Counted from the stretch's first letter, positions 33,100-44,372 are shown. The stretch is DNA of 64,000 nucleotides from Deinandra increscens subsp. villosa (GCA_039602395.1 JBCNJP010000023.1:24540963-24604962), one strand, 5' to 3'. Notes: generated from the sequence alone by a model not told the origin. Numbers and translations: made by a program.

Positions 33100-34374
33100 C
33101 GAGAATGAAGCCGAAGGAACTAAAGGACGTGTCGGTGGTGTGCCAGTTCCCGGATGTATTTTCGGAAGACCTGCCAGGCATTCCTCCTGATAGAGAGATA
33201 ACATTCAGGATTGACTTGGTGCCAGGGGCGAAGCCCGTAGCAAACACCTTATCGATTAGCTTCTTCGGAGATGAAAGAATTAATGTCACAACTACAAGAG
33301 TTACTTGACAAAGGCTTCATAAGGCCGAGTATCTCACCAAGGGGTGCTCCAGTGCTTTTCGTGAAGAAGAAGGACGGAAGCTTGAGAATGTGTACTGATT
33401 ATAGAGAATTAAATAAGCTGACAATAAAGAAAAAGTACCCGTTGCCTAGGATAGACGATTTATTTGATCAGCTTCAAGGAGCGGGTTGGTTTTCTAAGAT
33501 CGATCTACGATCAGGTTATCATCAGCTTAAGGTTAGAGATGAGGATATTCCGAAGACAGCTTTTCGGACACGCTATGGTCACAATGAGTTTTTAGTAATG
33601 TCGTTTGGGTTGACTAATGCCCCTGCAGCATTCATGTATCTCATGAATAGAGTGTGTCAACCTATGTTGGACCGATTCATGATTGTGTTCATAGACGATA
33701 TTCTAATTTACTCCAGGACTGATCCAGACCATGCAATGCACTTAAAAGAAGTGTTGGAGACTTTAAGGAAGGAAAAGCTGTATGCGAAGTTTTCAAAATG
33801 TGCGTTCTGGCTAAGGGAAGTCCAGTTCCTTGGTCACGTAATTAACGCAGATGGTATCCTAGTGGATCCATCTAAGATAGAAACGGTAATGAGTTGGAAA
33901 CCTCCTAAGACACCCTCGGAGATTCGTAGTTTCTTAGGTCTAGCAGGTTATTACCGTAGGTTCATACAAAATTTCTCGAAGATCGCAACGCCACTAACTA
34001 AGTTGACCAAGAAAGATGTCAAGTTTTTGTGGGGTCCTAGTCAGCAGAGTGCGTTCGATAAATTAAAAACCAAGTTGACGCAGGCTCCGGTATTGTCCTT
34101 ACCGGATGGGCCTGATGACTTGGTAGTATACTCAGATGCTTCTTATCAAGGGTTGGGTTGTGTGTTGATGCAGCGGGGCAAGGTAATTGCATATGCATCT
34201 CGACAGCTAAAACCCCATGAGACAAACTATCCAACCCATGATTTAGAGTTAGCCGCAGTAGTGTTTGCACTCAAAATATGGAGGCACTATTTGTACGGAG
34301 TTAAGTGCACTATCTACACTGACCATAAGAGACTAAAATATTTCTTTGAGCAAAAAGACCTTAACATCAGGTAG
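33100..34374 (+). pseudogene. RT and RNase H of the central Gypsy element
   Basis: The linker MKPKELKDVSVVCQFPDVF leads to DREITFRIDLVPGA. A frameshift near 33245-33270 then separates it from the RT frame starting at 33271. In that frame RT shows KIDLRSGYHQ (Asp 78), SFGLTNAPAAF (111-121) and FIDDIL (140-145), so the catalytic aspartates are kept. The connection domain has FLGLAGYYRRFI. RNase H starts at VVYSDASYQGLG and contains YTDHKRLKYFFE. A TAG at 34372-34374 ends the frame inside the RNase H tail, and the same frame goes on in the next entry. Homology is strong, but the lesions prevent a full Pol. Confidence 0.9.
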
Positions 34375-35601
34375 CGTAGATGGTTAGAGTTGATTAAAGA
34401 CTATGACTGTGAGATTATGTATCACCCTGGTAAAGCCAACGTAGTGGCTGATGCTCTAAGCAGAAAGGAGAATCATCCTTCTTTTCGGGTGAAATCATAT
34501 AAGTTAGTAATCACTCCTGACTTTCTTATCCAACTTCGTAAGGACCAATATGAAGCCCTTAAGGATGAGAATATCAAGAAAGAAAGAATGGTCGGCCAAG
34601 CAGGAAGCTTGGAAGAAAATGAGTATGGTGTTAAGACCAGGTATGGTCGAATGTGGATACCACTTACTAGTGGGATTCGCGATAAGATATTGGATGAGGC
34701 ACATAAGTCACGCTACTCGATTCATCCTGGTACGACCAAGATGTACCTAGACCTAAAAAGAGACTATTGGTGGCCAGGCATGAAGTTTAATGTTATGCAA
34801 TACGTGAGCAAGTGCTTGACTTGTGCAAAAGTCAAGGCGGAACATCAGAAGCCTTACGGCAAACTTCAGCCTTTAGAGATTCCTGAGTGGAAGTGGGAAC
34901 ACATCACGATGGACTTCATAACTAAGCTACCTCGCACAGCTAAAGGTTATGACATCATCTGGGTGATTGTGGACAGGCTAACCAAGAGTGCTCACTTCTT
35001 GCCTATTTGTGAGACAATTTCTTCTGAAGAATTAGCTAGTTTGTTCATTAATGAGATCATCTCTAAACACAGGGTGCCAGTGTCTATTGTCTCCGACAGG
35101 GACACTCGGTTTACTTCGCGATTTTGGAGGAAATTTCATAAGAATATGGGATCGAGATTGCACATTAGTACGGCATATCATCCCCAGACAGATGGGCAAA
35201 GTGAAAGAACGATTCAGACTCTGGAGGATATGTTGCGTGCTTGTATAATAGACTTTGGAGGAAGTTGGGATAGTCACCTACCACTAGCAGAATTCTCCTA
35301 CAACAACAGTTATTATGCTAGTATTGGCATGCCTCCTTATGAGATGCTGTACGGTAGAAAATGTCGAACCCCAATGTGTTGGGGTGAAGTTGGCCAACGA
35401 GAATTGGGAAGTAAGGAAATAGTCCAAAATATGGCTCGAGATCTTGATGTGGTCAAGGCACGGTTAAAGGCTGCGCAAGATCGACAAAAGTCATATGCGG
35501 ATAAGAGGAGAAGGCTAATTGAGTTCCAAGTGGGAGACTTTGTGTTGCTAAAACTTTCTCCTTGGAAGGTGTTATTCGGTTTCGAAAGAGAGGCAAGTTA
35601 G
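34375..35601 (+). pseudogene. Integrase of the central Gypsy element
   Basis: The frame continues from the TAG with the RNase H end (IMYHPGKANVVADALSRKE). Counting residues from ATG 34390, the zinc-binding domain has H112 and C142/C145, and the core has D175 (MDFITKLP), D236 (SDRDTRF) and E272 (DGQSERTIQ), with the 35-residue spacing intact. The block LAEFSYNNSYYASIGMPPYE follows. The frame runs into a shift near 35565 and stops at 35601. The catalytic triad is complete, unlike in the left Gypsy copy at 2011-3075. Confidence 0.9.
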
Positions 35602-35951
35602 GCCCAAGGTATGTAGGACCTTTTAAGATTGTAGAACATGTAGGTGAGGTTGCCTATCGGTTAAATCTACCTGAGAAATTGTCTGGGATTCACCCAACAT
35701 TTCATGTTTCTTATCTAAGAAAGTGTGTTTATGATGAATCGGAAATAGTACCTTTAGATGAAATTGTGGTAGACAAAAAGTTATCATATGTGGAAAGGCC
35801 AGTTGCGATTTTAGATCGTAGTGAAAAGAAGCTCCGAAACAAGACCATTCCGATGGTCAGGGTGTAGTGGATGCACAGAAAAGGTTCTGAATCTACGTGG
35901 GAAGGAGAAGATGAAATGAGAGAATCTCACCCTGAGCTATTTGTTCTTTGA
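35562..35951 (+). pseudogene. C-terminal Gypsy integrase tail, chromodomain-like end
   Basis: In the frame reached after the shift near 35565, the text reads GPRYVGPFKIVEHVGEVAYR, then HPTFHVSYLRKC, and ends with the WE(G)E type motif near ESTWEGEDEM. TAG at 35865-35867 interrupts it before the final WMHRKG block. In related elements this tail guides integration. It ends at TGA 35949, about 40 bp before the 3' LTR. Confidence 0.8.
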
Positions 35952-35978
35952 GCAAGTTTCGAGGACGAAACTTATTTA

Positions 35979-35991
35979 AGGGGGGGAGAGT
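35979..35991 (+). other. Polypurine tract of the central Gypsy element
   Basis: A run of AAGGGGGGGAGAG lies immediately before the 3' LTR start, as expected for the plus-strand primer. Confidence 0.9.
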
Positions 35992-36378
35992 TGTAACATC
36001 CCAAGATTCAGATAAACTCGTAAGTTTTAGTTAATATAATAACTATGCTTATCATATATATATTTGGAATATTAGTGAATGCATATTTATATGATATATG
36101 TGCTATATGTGTATATGCATGATAATATAAGTGAATACGTAGTTGCAAAGATAAGAAATGGATAAATGGGTGTGATATATGTGATTAGGATAGTATAGAT
36201 GCATGTGAAATATTCATTTGATGAATATATATGTGAAAATACGTGTTAGAGTAGCTAGCATAAAGAAATTTCATGATAATAAATAGATATAAAAGTAAAA
36301 GGGTCAAAAGTGTAAATTATGTAAAGCTAAGAATACTTACGGGTATTGTACGTATCTATAACTATTATAAGTTCCCCG
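35992..36378 (+). repeat. 3' LTR of the central Gypsy element, first part
   Basis: It starts TGTAACATCCCAAG and matches 18308 onwards closely. It stops at the CCCCG target duplication (36374-36378) of the gag-only Copia and continues at 44373. Confidence 0.95.
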
Positions 36379-36531
36379 TGTTGATACATGGTCCTTGATC
36401 GTCATGTGAAGTATCGATTACAAGACGGATTCACACAAGATTGCTGAGGTCCGAACTCAGGCCGAACCTTGAGTTCGGACATGGCCGAACGTGTGGCCGA
36501 ACCTGAGGTTCGGCCGGTCGTATTTCAGCTC

Positions 36532-36539
36532 TATAAATA
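36532..36539 (+). promoter_or_regulatory. TATA box in the 5' LTR of the gag-only Copia
   Basis: TATAAATA is about 150 bp into the LTR, just after a GC-rich block. A Gypsy solo LTR now sits 21 bp downstream, so the leader of any transcript from here is interrupted. Confidence 0.65.
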
Positions 36540-36560
36540 GGTGTTTCATGTGTTGTTTTC

Positions 36561-38614
36561 TGTCACACCCCCAAATTAACCACTAACGGAGTTTATACCG
36601 TTAAGGGGTGCGACCAGACCAGGACCACAACCATTAGTTACAAATACTAAACGAATCAGAGTTAGTCCAAAGATATATCATAAATAAAGTCTCAAGTTAC
36701 GCAGCGGAACAAAATATCATCTTAGCACTAACCACGTGCTTTACAAATCAGTGTTTTAAATTCCCAATTAAGTTTAACTAAAAATAAAAGTCTTCATGTG
36801 CCATGCCAACCCGCATCCGGATACTCCTCAGCGATCTGCAAAAGTTTAAACCACGCAAGTGTCAACCTAACGGTTGGTGAGTTCACAGTGGGCTTGTCAC
36901 GCAGTGGCCCGGTCTAATAATCATAATCGCGTCAACATATACTTATGTAATATTTGTTTGTGAAAAGCAATGCTTAGTAATATCCATAATCATAGTTCTG
37001 TGGTTTAGTCAAAGTATTGTCCGTAACATACGTTATCGGGTATGAACTAGTTTGTATAGTTAAAGTGCTCAACCGATATCGCGGGTAGCTAATCCGTTGT
37101 TCCATGCACTAAGAAAGTTTGTACCAAAGCTGACTATTATTGTAGTGGCCGTGCCATCAGGTTTTGCGGACCTACGTCATCGCGGATTTGCCTCCCCCGT
37201 GTCCTCTCGGGATCACGGTCAGATAGGCTGATATTGTACCTCCGTGCACTCCCCGTGCCACGGGGCGGAGTTTGTCAAACTCCAGTAGATCTACCCAACA
37301 TCCACTCGCTTTACAATTAATGGTACAATTTAGTTGAGGACTTTTAAGTTTCAAGGCATCCTTAGAAATCATGTGATATCATGTGGTTTAGACTTTAACC
37401 TACGCTAGCCATATTAAAAAGGTTTACCGGATTCTCATGAATCTCAAAAGTGTTTTTAGTTTCGTTTCAGAAATAGTTGTTTAAGAAATTCACAAGTACT
37501 TCCCATACAGCACTTCAAGTTCATCAAGTGGGTGCCGAGCACTCCAAGTTTTCAAGTTCATCAGGGAGGTGCATAGCACTCTCGAGGTTGTCAGCCCGAA
37601 ACTGGTTGAACTTTCGTTCAGGGACAAGGTCTATGGTTGTTTCGCTAGGCAAGTTTGTTCACTGGCGACACTACAGTTTCGCTGCATAGTTTCGCCTGAA
37701 GGAGATATACATACTTTCGCTGGTTAGTTTCGCCCAGAGAACATGGTAGTTTCGCTAGTCGCGAAAAACCTACGGATCAGCCTAAAAATCCATCTAACAG
37801 TCCCCATACTTCATGTAATTCAGTATATATCATGCATAGTCAATTACCAACATCATAGAAGCAGTTTTGACACCTTATTCATGTATTTTTATCATCAAAT
37901 CACCAAAATACATTTAAAACCCTAAATGACCTAATCTAGCATGAATTTTCATTATGGATGGATTTTACACGTAAAGTTATAAACTTTATAACAGATCTAG
38001 CATCCCTAAGCAGCATACTAGCAGATCAAGTGATTCCATAGAGGTTTAGGCATGCTTTTTAAGAGAAACACATAGAAAAGCATAAATAAAGGTTTTTGAG
38101 ACTCACGATTCGATCTAGGATCCAAATAGATGTTGTCTCGAGGCTGAGATGGTGTTTCTTTGGTGGTTTTCTCGGCTGACCAGATTCCAGGAGAGTGAGT
38201 GTGTGTGCTTGAGAGAAATGGTGCAACAAATGAGACAACTAGGGTTTTATGTTATTATATATCAGAGGCTAGTTTCGCTGGCTAGTTTCGCTGGCCAGGC
38301 GAAACTGTCTCTGATTTCATGAGATCCAATAGTTTAACCGACTACCGGGCGACACTATAGTTTCGCCCGTTAGTTTCGCTGGCAACCAAGGCAAATTTTC
38401 ATTTTATTCCTAATACTAAATCATGCGTTTTCATCACGTTGCACATAATGACAATACATAAATAATCACATAACACATATGGACGGGTTCGGTGATCAAC
38501 CAAAGGACGTGGACGTATTCGGCCTAGTTAAGCATTAGTTACTAAGTTAACACTTATAACGTAACTAACGGAATTGTCTAACGGAAGTAAACCTTGAAAT
38601 TCTCGGATGTCACA
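36561..38614 (-). mobile_element. Solo LTR of a Gypsy element (2054 bp), TSD TTTTC
   Basis: It begins TGTCACACCCCC and ends GGATGTCACA. The target duplication TTTTC is perfect at 36556-36560 and 38615-38619, and the intact sequence without the insert is seen in the partner LTR near 44198-44210. The reverse complement starts TGTGACATCC, the usual 5' sense of these LTRs, so the orientation is minus. It contains many TAGTTTCGCTGG-type short repeats (37660-37760 and 38270-38390). There is no coding sequence. The decayed fragment at 5811 belongs to the same family. Confidence 0.93.
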
Positions 38615-38786
38615 TTTTCAGTAGAGATTTACAGTCTAAGCTTCTGTGTCATATTATCTGATTGTACTCTGTGGTTATCTCTGTGGTTAATACAAGTCAA
38701 TTGTATTTACTCTTTGTGTTTCATCTCGTATTACATTGATTTCATTACGACTAAGTAGAAGATCCATACACTCACGCACTTTCAAG

Positions 38787-38798
38787 TGGTATCAGAGC
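38787..38798 (+). other. Primer-binding site (initiator Met tRNA), gag-only Copia
   Basis: TGGTATCAGAGC lies two bases after the 5' LTR end. Confidence 0.95.
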
Positions 38799-39031
38799 AT
38801 TAGGTTTGCTCTACTAGTCGGAAATCAGTGTTTCTCTGAGTTTTGAGTTCAAATTCACGTTTTTACAAAAATGTCAATCATTTTTTAGTTCGTTTGATCA
38901 TCTTGAGTGTGCTTTTCGTCAAAAATCTGTTTCTAGATTGTTTCTATCGAGTTTGCTTGAATTCCTGTCGAAAATCTCAGTCAAAAATGTTGAAAATCGA
39001 GAAAATGAGGTCGAGTGAAATCTGTCTCGTT

Positions 39032-39297
39032 TGAGGTTCGGACAAGCTCGGAGTAACCGATCCGAACTCAAGGTTCGGACGGAGTTCGGTCATTATAGTG
39101 AGGTTCGGTGATTGTTCGGTCAACGTTCGGACAGTGTTCGGTGATCTCGAAGCAAGTTCGGTCCTTATTTCTCCGAAGGTCAGGTTCGGTGATAGTTCGG
39201 CGAGTTTGTATTTCGGACTAGGTTCGGACTAGGATCGGTGATAATTCAGAGGAGGTTCGGACGAGGTTCGGAGTGAACAGTAACTAATTTTTCGAAA
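39032..39297 (+). repeat. TTCGG-rich leader of the gag-only Copia
   Basis: The untranslated leader just before the Gag ATG contains some fifteen copies of (A)GGTTCGG or AGTTCGG, spaced irregularly at 10-25 bp and mostly in one orientation. The same word builds the hairpins in the LTR. It may form RNA structure or a packaging signal; that is inference. Confidence 0.75.
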
Positions 39298-40491
39298 ATG
39301 TCTGATTTTCAAGCGTTCGCGGCTATTCAAAATTCGGTTCAGGCAACGATGCAAACAATGATGAATTATGATAATGAAATCGGAACAAGTCAGAAAGTTC
39401 CCAAATTGCTAAAATTGGAAGATTATCATAGTTGGGTTAAACGATTTGAAGCATTTGTCGATACAAATGACATTGATATGTGGTTAGCGTTCACTGAGCA
39501 ATATGTTTACCCTAAAGATGAAACTGGTGAACCTATTCTTCAACGAAAAATGTCTTCTGAACAAAAGAAAGCTTATCAAGCTGAGAAAAAGGCGTATGGT
39601 ACGTTAACAATGGCATTGCCTAAAGAGTTATTGCATCAATTTGCTGGTAACTACACATCAAAAAGTCTATGGGATGCGTTGGAAAAACGATGTGAAGGCA
39701 ATGACCAATACAAGAAAAGTCGACAAAAGGTTTTGAAGAAAGAGTTTGATAGTTTTAAGCATTATCAGAATGAAACGATTCCCAATCTGATTGCAAGATT
39801 CGCTCATCTGATGAGTGAAATGCGTTTGGTGAATCTTATTAAAGAAGAGGTTGATATGAAAGAAAAGATCTTGGAAGCATTGCCTGAAAAATGGGAGAAT
39901 TATGTGATGATGATTACTCACGATAAGGATTTTTCAGGATTGTCTTTCAATGATTTGGTTCAAAGAATTCAGGCTCGGGATATGGAATTAATGGTGAATA
40001 AATCACTTCCTACACAAATTCAGAATCCTGCAGTGTATCATGGTGAAAATGACTCTACAATGAATGCTGGGAAGTCTAATATTCTTAGTTCTGCTCCTCC
40101 TACAGCATTTCTGGCAGGTAAATCTAAAATTCCAAGTTATTCCTTTGCTGGTTGTACTGTGTCAATTCCTAGTTCTTCGACTCAAAGTGCATTGTCTGTT
40201 CAAACTATCGATGATTATAATGCGTTGATGTCTGCATTAGTGTCTTCATACTTTGGTGTCATTACTGGTTCTGTGAGTAATGCTGAGTTAGCAAATGAAG
40301 ATTACGATCAGATTGATTATGATCATTTGGAGGAAATGGATCTAAATTGGCAATATGCTATGTTGGTTCGTAGAATGAAGAAATTGTTCAATAGAACTGG
40401 TAAGAAGAGACTAAATCAGGAAGGAAAGATTGGATTGGACAAATCTAAGGTAAAATGTTATAAGTGTTCAGTTTATGGTCACTTTGCTTGA
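39298..40491 (+). CDS. Gag of the gag-only Copia, capsid part (397 aa)
   Basis: ATG 39298 starts MSDFQAFAAIQNSVQATMQT. Residues 40-250 fit the UBN2/retrotran_gag capsid domain: LKLEDYHSWVKRFEAFVDT, then TLTMALPKELLHQFAGNYTS, LWDALEKRCEGNDQYKKSRQ and ILEALPEKWENYVMMI. A zinc knuckle begins at CYKCSVYGHFA but is cut by TGA at 40489-40491, inside the knuckle and in the same frame as the downstream part (40492-41385). This suggests a single mutation or readthrough. Capsid proteins of this kind assemble the particle that packages element RNA. Confidence 0.88.
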   Translation: MSDFQAFAAIQNSVQATMQTMMNYDNEIGTSQKVPKLLKLEDYHSWVKRFEAFVDTNDIDMWLAFTEQYVYPKDETGEPILQRKMSSEQKKAYQAEKKAYGTLTMALPKELLHQFAGNYTSKSLWDALEKRCEGNDQYKKSRQKVLKKEFDSFKHYQNETIPNLIARFAHLMSEMRLVNLIKEEVDMKEKILEALPEKWENYVMMITHDKDFSGLSFNDLVQRIQARDMELMVNKSLPTQIQNPAVYHGENDSTMNAGKSNILSSAPPTAFLAGKSKIPSYSFAGCTVSIPSSSTQSALSVQTIDDYNALMSALVSSYFGVITGSVSNAELANEDYDQIDYDHLEEMDLNWQYAMLVRRMKKLFNRTGKKRLNQEGKIGLDKSKVKCYKCSVYGHFA

Positions 40492-41385
40492 GAATGTCCA
40501 AGTTCTACAAAAAGTAAATTGAAGACTGGTCAGCATGCACATTTAGTTTTTCATCCGTCCGATAAAGCTGCAACGGTTGATCAGAAATCTGCTACTCTTG
40601 CTCATGATTGGACTGATACATTTATGCATCCAGATGGATTTGCCTGGAATGCGGATTCAGAAGTTAAAAAGAATCATACTCCAATCTCAATTGCTTTAAC
40701 TGTTCAACATGCTGATGATGATAGCTTTTTAACTGAATCTGATACTTCTTCAAGTGTATCTTTGATACAAGAAGAATTACCTCAAGTTTCTACAAGCTCA
40801 AAGGTAGAAGAGCTTGAATGTCTTAAGTGTAAAAGATTGCTTCAGCAGTTTGAAGGTTTTAAACAAAATAGTCAATTATCAACTGAAGAAATTGTGGTTC
40901 TCAAGAAAGAGGTGGAAGATTTTCAGAAGAAGTATTATGAGTTGGTTCATATTCATGAAGATGTGTTGAAGGACAAGGCTCAATTGGCTGAAGAGTGTGA
41001 GAAAGCCAAAGCTGAAGCGTTAGACGCAGCTCAAGATTTTAAGAATCTGTTTGAGAAGAGTTATCCGGTTCAGCAAAAATATGAAGAAGCTACTGCTCTT
41101 ATTGCTACAACTGCTGTTACTGTTGAAAAATTGCAAAATAAGATATCTATGCTTCAAGATGAGAATGTTTTGTACCGAGACAAGAATGAAGTATTAACTA
41201 AAGATGTTGAAATCTATAAACAAAAGAGAGAAAGTGTTCTTCAAGAACTGTTTGCAGAATGTGAGATCAGGAAGTTACAGACGTATGAATATGATGATCT
41301 CAATGCAAAGTTCATCAAGTCACAACAAGAGGTGTTTGAAGGTCAACAGAAAATTAATGACTTGAAATTGGAGATTTGGAGTTGA
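40492..41385 (+). pseudogene. Gag extension with long coiled coil
   Basis: In the same frame as the Gag above, this segment finishes the zinc knuckle, has an acidic/Ser-rich linker, and then about 190 residues of heptad-like Leu/Glu/Lys sequence from VEELECLKCKRLLQQFE to LKLEIWS. The C..C pair in ECLKC precedes the helix. Such a long coiled coil after the knuckle is not part of a standard Copia Gag and would allow oligomerisation. The frame ends at TGA 41383-41385 after a shift, and the original frame goes on in the next entry. Confidence 0.75.
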
Positions 41386-42413
41386 AAAGACAAGTTAAGA
41401 ATTGCAATTTGTCACCGACATTGCTAAATTTCTTATACAAGTAGGATCAGAGTTCAGAGAAGTCTAAGGAAGAAAATATTCACTTGGTACCTCAACCAGT
41501 GGATTTAATTGAAGTTACTGCTGCTCAGATTGATCCAAAAGATGACTTGCATGATTATTCCAAGTTTGCCACTCCATCTAAGAAGAATAAGTCCAAGTCT
41601 AAAAGGAAGGAGAAGCCATTGGGTGAAGCTCCAAAATTTGTTTCAAAGTCTGTTTTGTTGGAAAATGAAAAGGTTTTTGATAAGGTTGCTTCAAGTTCTT
41701 CATCTGCAACCGAAGAAGAAAAAGTTTTGATTGAAAAGAACAAGCTGAAAGATATCAAAGCCAAATTTACCAGTGAAGCTAAGTCAAGAATTGCTTCCAG
41801 TTCTTCATCCAATTCTTCAAAGACTCAAGGATCTAAACACAAAGGTTCAGGTTACAAAGTGTTGGAAGAACCGGTTCAAGCAAAGAAATCAGTGAAGGCT
41901 GAGAGGGTTCCTAACGCAAAAGTTACAAAGAAATCACCATCTCAGCAGGAATTTTCTTATTATTCTGGAAGATCTTCATCTTCAAGGAGTCCATCTCCTA
42001 GGTATGATTCTTCTGATGATTTCTTTGATAACTTTCATTCTGAACATTCATCTGATGTTCAAATATCAAAACAATTTTCAAACAATTTTAGAGAAAGACT
42101 TTGTTATGTATGTCGTCAACCGGGACATCTTGCTGCTGATTGTCCGACGTCCGCATATATCCACAAAACTGCAAAATATGTGGATACCAAAGGTCAAATT
42201 TTTGATGAACCATGGTCCCCAAAGCTTAAGTCAACCCGTAAATCGTCTTGGTCTAAATCAAGTTCGTCGGTTGAATCTGATTCAGGTTCCGATCAAAAAT
42301 TAAAACTTTTACAAATTTGGAAACCAAAAGTTGTTTCCAAGGCCAACAAAGACTTTGTGGAAGACACCGGGCGACCCGACGCTGTTGATTCGGGTCGATC
42401 CCAATGCAACTAA
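41386..42413 (+). pseudogene. C-terminal Gag part with second zinc knuckle
   Basis: After the frameshift near 41370 and a TAG at 41442-41444, a frame from about 41445 to 42413 encodes a Lys/Ser-rich chain with LIEVTAAQIDPKDDLHDYSK and several poly-Ser blocks. It contains a full knuckle CYVCRQPGHLAADC near 42107-42148 and a basic Ser-rich end. It stops at 42411-42413, where an autonomous relative would begin its protease, but no protease motif follows. Together with the first knuckle, the element had two RNA-binding sites separated by a coiled coil. Confidence 0.75.
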
Positions 42414-44007
42414 TGTTTTATTTGGTGTCAAGCAGGTGTTTCAGGAAGACCTTTCGGTGATTGGAAAATTGCTGATTGTGAAATATCTGTTCTAATTAAC
42501 TTAAATTTCAATATCACTTTTGTTTTTCAAAATGCTCAACTTTTAGTATTCGTGTTGGTTGATCATTTTTTTTTCTTGTTTTTCATTTCGTCTCATTCTG
42601 AGGGGAAGTTTGTTTTTACAAAACTACAAAAATAGTGTTTTGTTTTTCAAATCGTAAAAATGAAAATCTATAAATAGAGTTGTCATTTTAGGGGGAGAAA
42701 TTTGAAAACGACAAAAACATTAAAAAATGAGAAATTGTATCCGAAAATGAGAAATTGTATCCGACATGATTGGGAAATGATGGTACATTGGCTGGCAGTG
42801 TCTGACTCATAGATAAAGTAGGTGAAAAAGCCATAAGATCATTTGATCGATGTGCAAGGTAGGCTCGGCAAATCAGAAAGTATACAAATGTGATATACAC
42901 TAAATATGATGCTCGACCTAGTGAACAACATCTTGATGCATGTCTCATGATATATCAAGAAAAAGATATGTGAAAAATAAAATGAGAAGTCACTGTGTAT
43001 ACATGTGTTCATTTTGCAAAGATTTAAACTTGTTTGATTTTCTTTATTTTGTCAAACGATCGGACTTTCTCTGCGTGTCGAAAGACCGACCTGATTGTTG
43101 TTCGTTTGACGTTCTGCTTTATATTCTTTGGTGTTTCATATAACTCATCGGACTTTCTCTGCGTGTACAGGAGTACCGACCTGATTGTTGTTGAATTATA
43201 CAACTTCAACTTGTTTTATTTTCTTTTTTTGTTAAATCCGAGGCCTTATCTGCGTATCAAAAGATCGACCTTAAGGTAGACGATTTAACGTTCTTATTTC
43301 TTTTTGCATGGAACACAGTTGACTAAATCATGGTTACAATCATTATGTGATTAAAATCACAAATGAGATTACAAAATGTGATAAGGAAAAGCATATCTGA
43401 GTATGTCTGATAGTGTGGGGTACAATGGTCAATGCAAGCTTAATCAATACCTTAACATATCCAGATGTTATGAGTATGATTCTGCCAGAGTTTAAAGTTG
43501 GACAAATTATATCTGCAATCGGCATGGCTTATGTACTTCAATAATTGAAATTGAAATGTAGTTCAGCATGTTATGACCAATATGATCCCAAGTTGTGATC
43601 TTTCTCACAAAAGACAAAAATAGTGTATAATTCGGTATTGGTTTACTTTTCTTAATCAGAAAATACCAAAAAGATTTTAGGTGTGTTTTAATATAAAGTT
43701 TCTAAAAGCCAAAAAGATTTTGTTTCTGATTTGTTTTCGATTGATCAACACGATATACGAAATCAATTTTCAAAATCAATCTATCTTGGAGTCTCGAAGA
43801 GACATTTGCACCAAGGTTATTTATGTTGGCAGGTTTCTAAGTGGGAAGGGAACATCACAACTTCAAGTCTTCTGAAGGTTGTTGATAAAGAGATTACACA
43901 CGATATAATATCAAGTATTCAAGATTGAACTCATCGTCAAAGAAGAGGAAGAGTTTGATTAAAGATACATGATACAAGTTTGAATAGAGAAGATGATACT
44001 GCACATG
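42414..44007 (+). other. Non-coding 3' part of the gag-only Copia
   Basis: About 1.6 kb occupies the place where pol would be. No conserved protease, integrase or RT motif appears in any frame. It includes a short A-rich repeat near 42700-42760 and the tandem repeat listed separately. The frames in it are short and unrelated to known domains. Confidence 0.8.
43028..43290 (+). repeat. Tandem repeat, three units of about 88 bp
   Basis: CGGACTTTCTCTGCGTGT starts at 43061 and 43149, with a decayed copy at 43238. Each is preceded by a T-rich AACTTGTTT block and followed by a GACCTGATTGTTGTT or related word. The third unit is the most diverged. Confidence 0.8.
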
Positions 44008-44020
44008 CCGAGGGGGAGTT
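44008..44020 (+). other. Polypurine tract, gag-only Copia
   Basis: GCCGAGGGGGAGTT lies directly before the 3' LTR. Confidence 0.9.
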
Positions 44021-44367
44021 TGTTGATACATGGTCCTTGATTGTCATGTGAAGTATCGATTACAAGACGGATTCACACAAGATTGCTGAGGTCCGAACTC
44101 AGGCCGAACCTTGAGTTCGGACATGGCCGAACGTGTGGCCGAACCTGAGGTTCGGCCGGTCGTATTTCAGCTCTATAAATAGGTGTTTCATGTGTTGTTT
44201 TCAGTAGAGATTTACAGTCTAAGCTTCCGTGTCATATTATCTGAGTGTACTCTGTGGTTATCTCTGTGGTTAATACAAGTCAATTGTATTTACTCTTTAT
44301 GTTTCATCTCGTATTACATTGATTTCATTACGACTAAGTAGAAGATCCATACACTCACGCACTTTCA
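44021..44367 (+). repeat. 3' LTR of the gag-only Copia (347 bp)
   Basis: It is uninterrupted and defines the empty site of the nested solo LTR. It differs from the 5' LTR at 4 positions. It is followed by the duplication CCCCG. Confidence 0.96.
44174..44181 (+). promoter_or_regulatory. TATA box in the 3' LTR of the gag-only Copia
   Basis: TATAAATA is in the same context as in the 5' LTR, with an intact downstream sequence. It could drive readout transcription into the flanking Gypsy LTR. Confidence 0.6.
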
Positions 44368-44372
44368 CCCCG

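Larger units (their letters stand above)
36379..38784 (+). repeat. 5' LTR of the gag-only Copia, interrupted by a solo LTR
   Basis: It begins TGTTGATACATGG and ends ACGCACTTTCA. The outer pieces are 36379-36560 and 38620-38784. The left piece holds hairpin-forming CCGAACTCA / TGAGTTCGG words and a TATA box. Confidence 0.95.
36379..44367 (+). mobile_element. Gag-only Copia-type LTR element, TSD CCCCG
   Basis: LTRs are 36379-38784 (347 bp once the nested solo LTR and its duplication are removed) and 44021-44367 (347 bp), differing at 4 positions by direct comparison. CCCCG flanks both sides (36374-36378 and 44368-44372). A Met-tRNA primer site and a purine tract are in place. The 5.2-kb interior codes only for Gag-like protein: a UBN2-type Gag, a zinc knuckle, a long coiled coil and a second zinc knuckle. 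There is no protease, integrase or RT. It must have used enzymes from a related autonomous element, as described for non-autonomous TR-GAG type elements. Confidence 0.93.
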
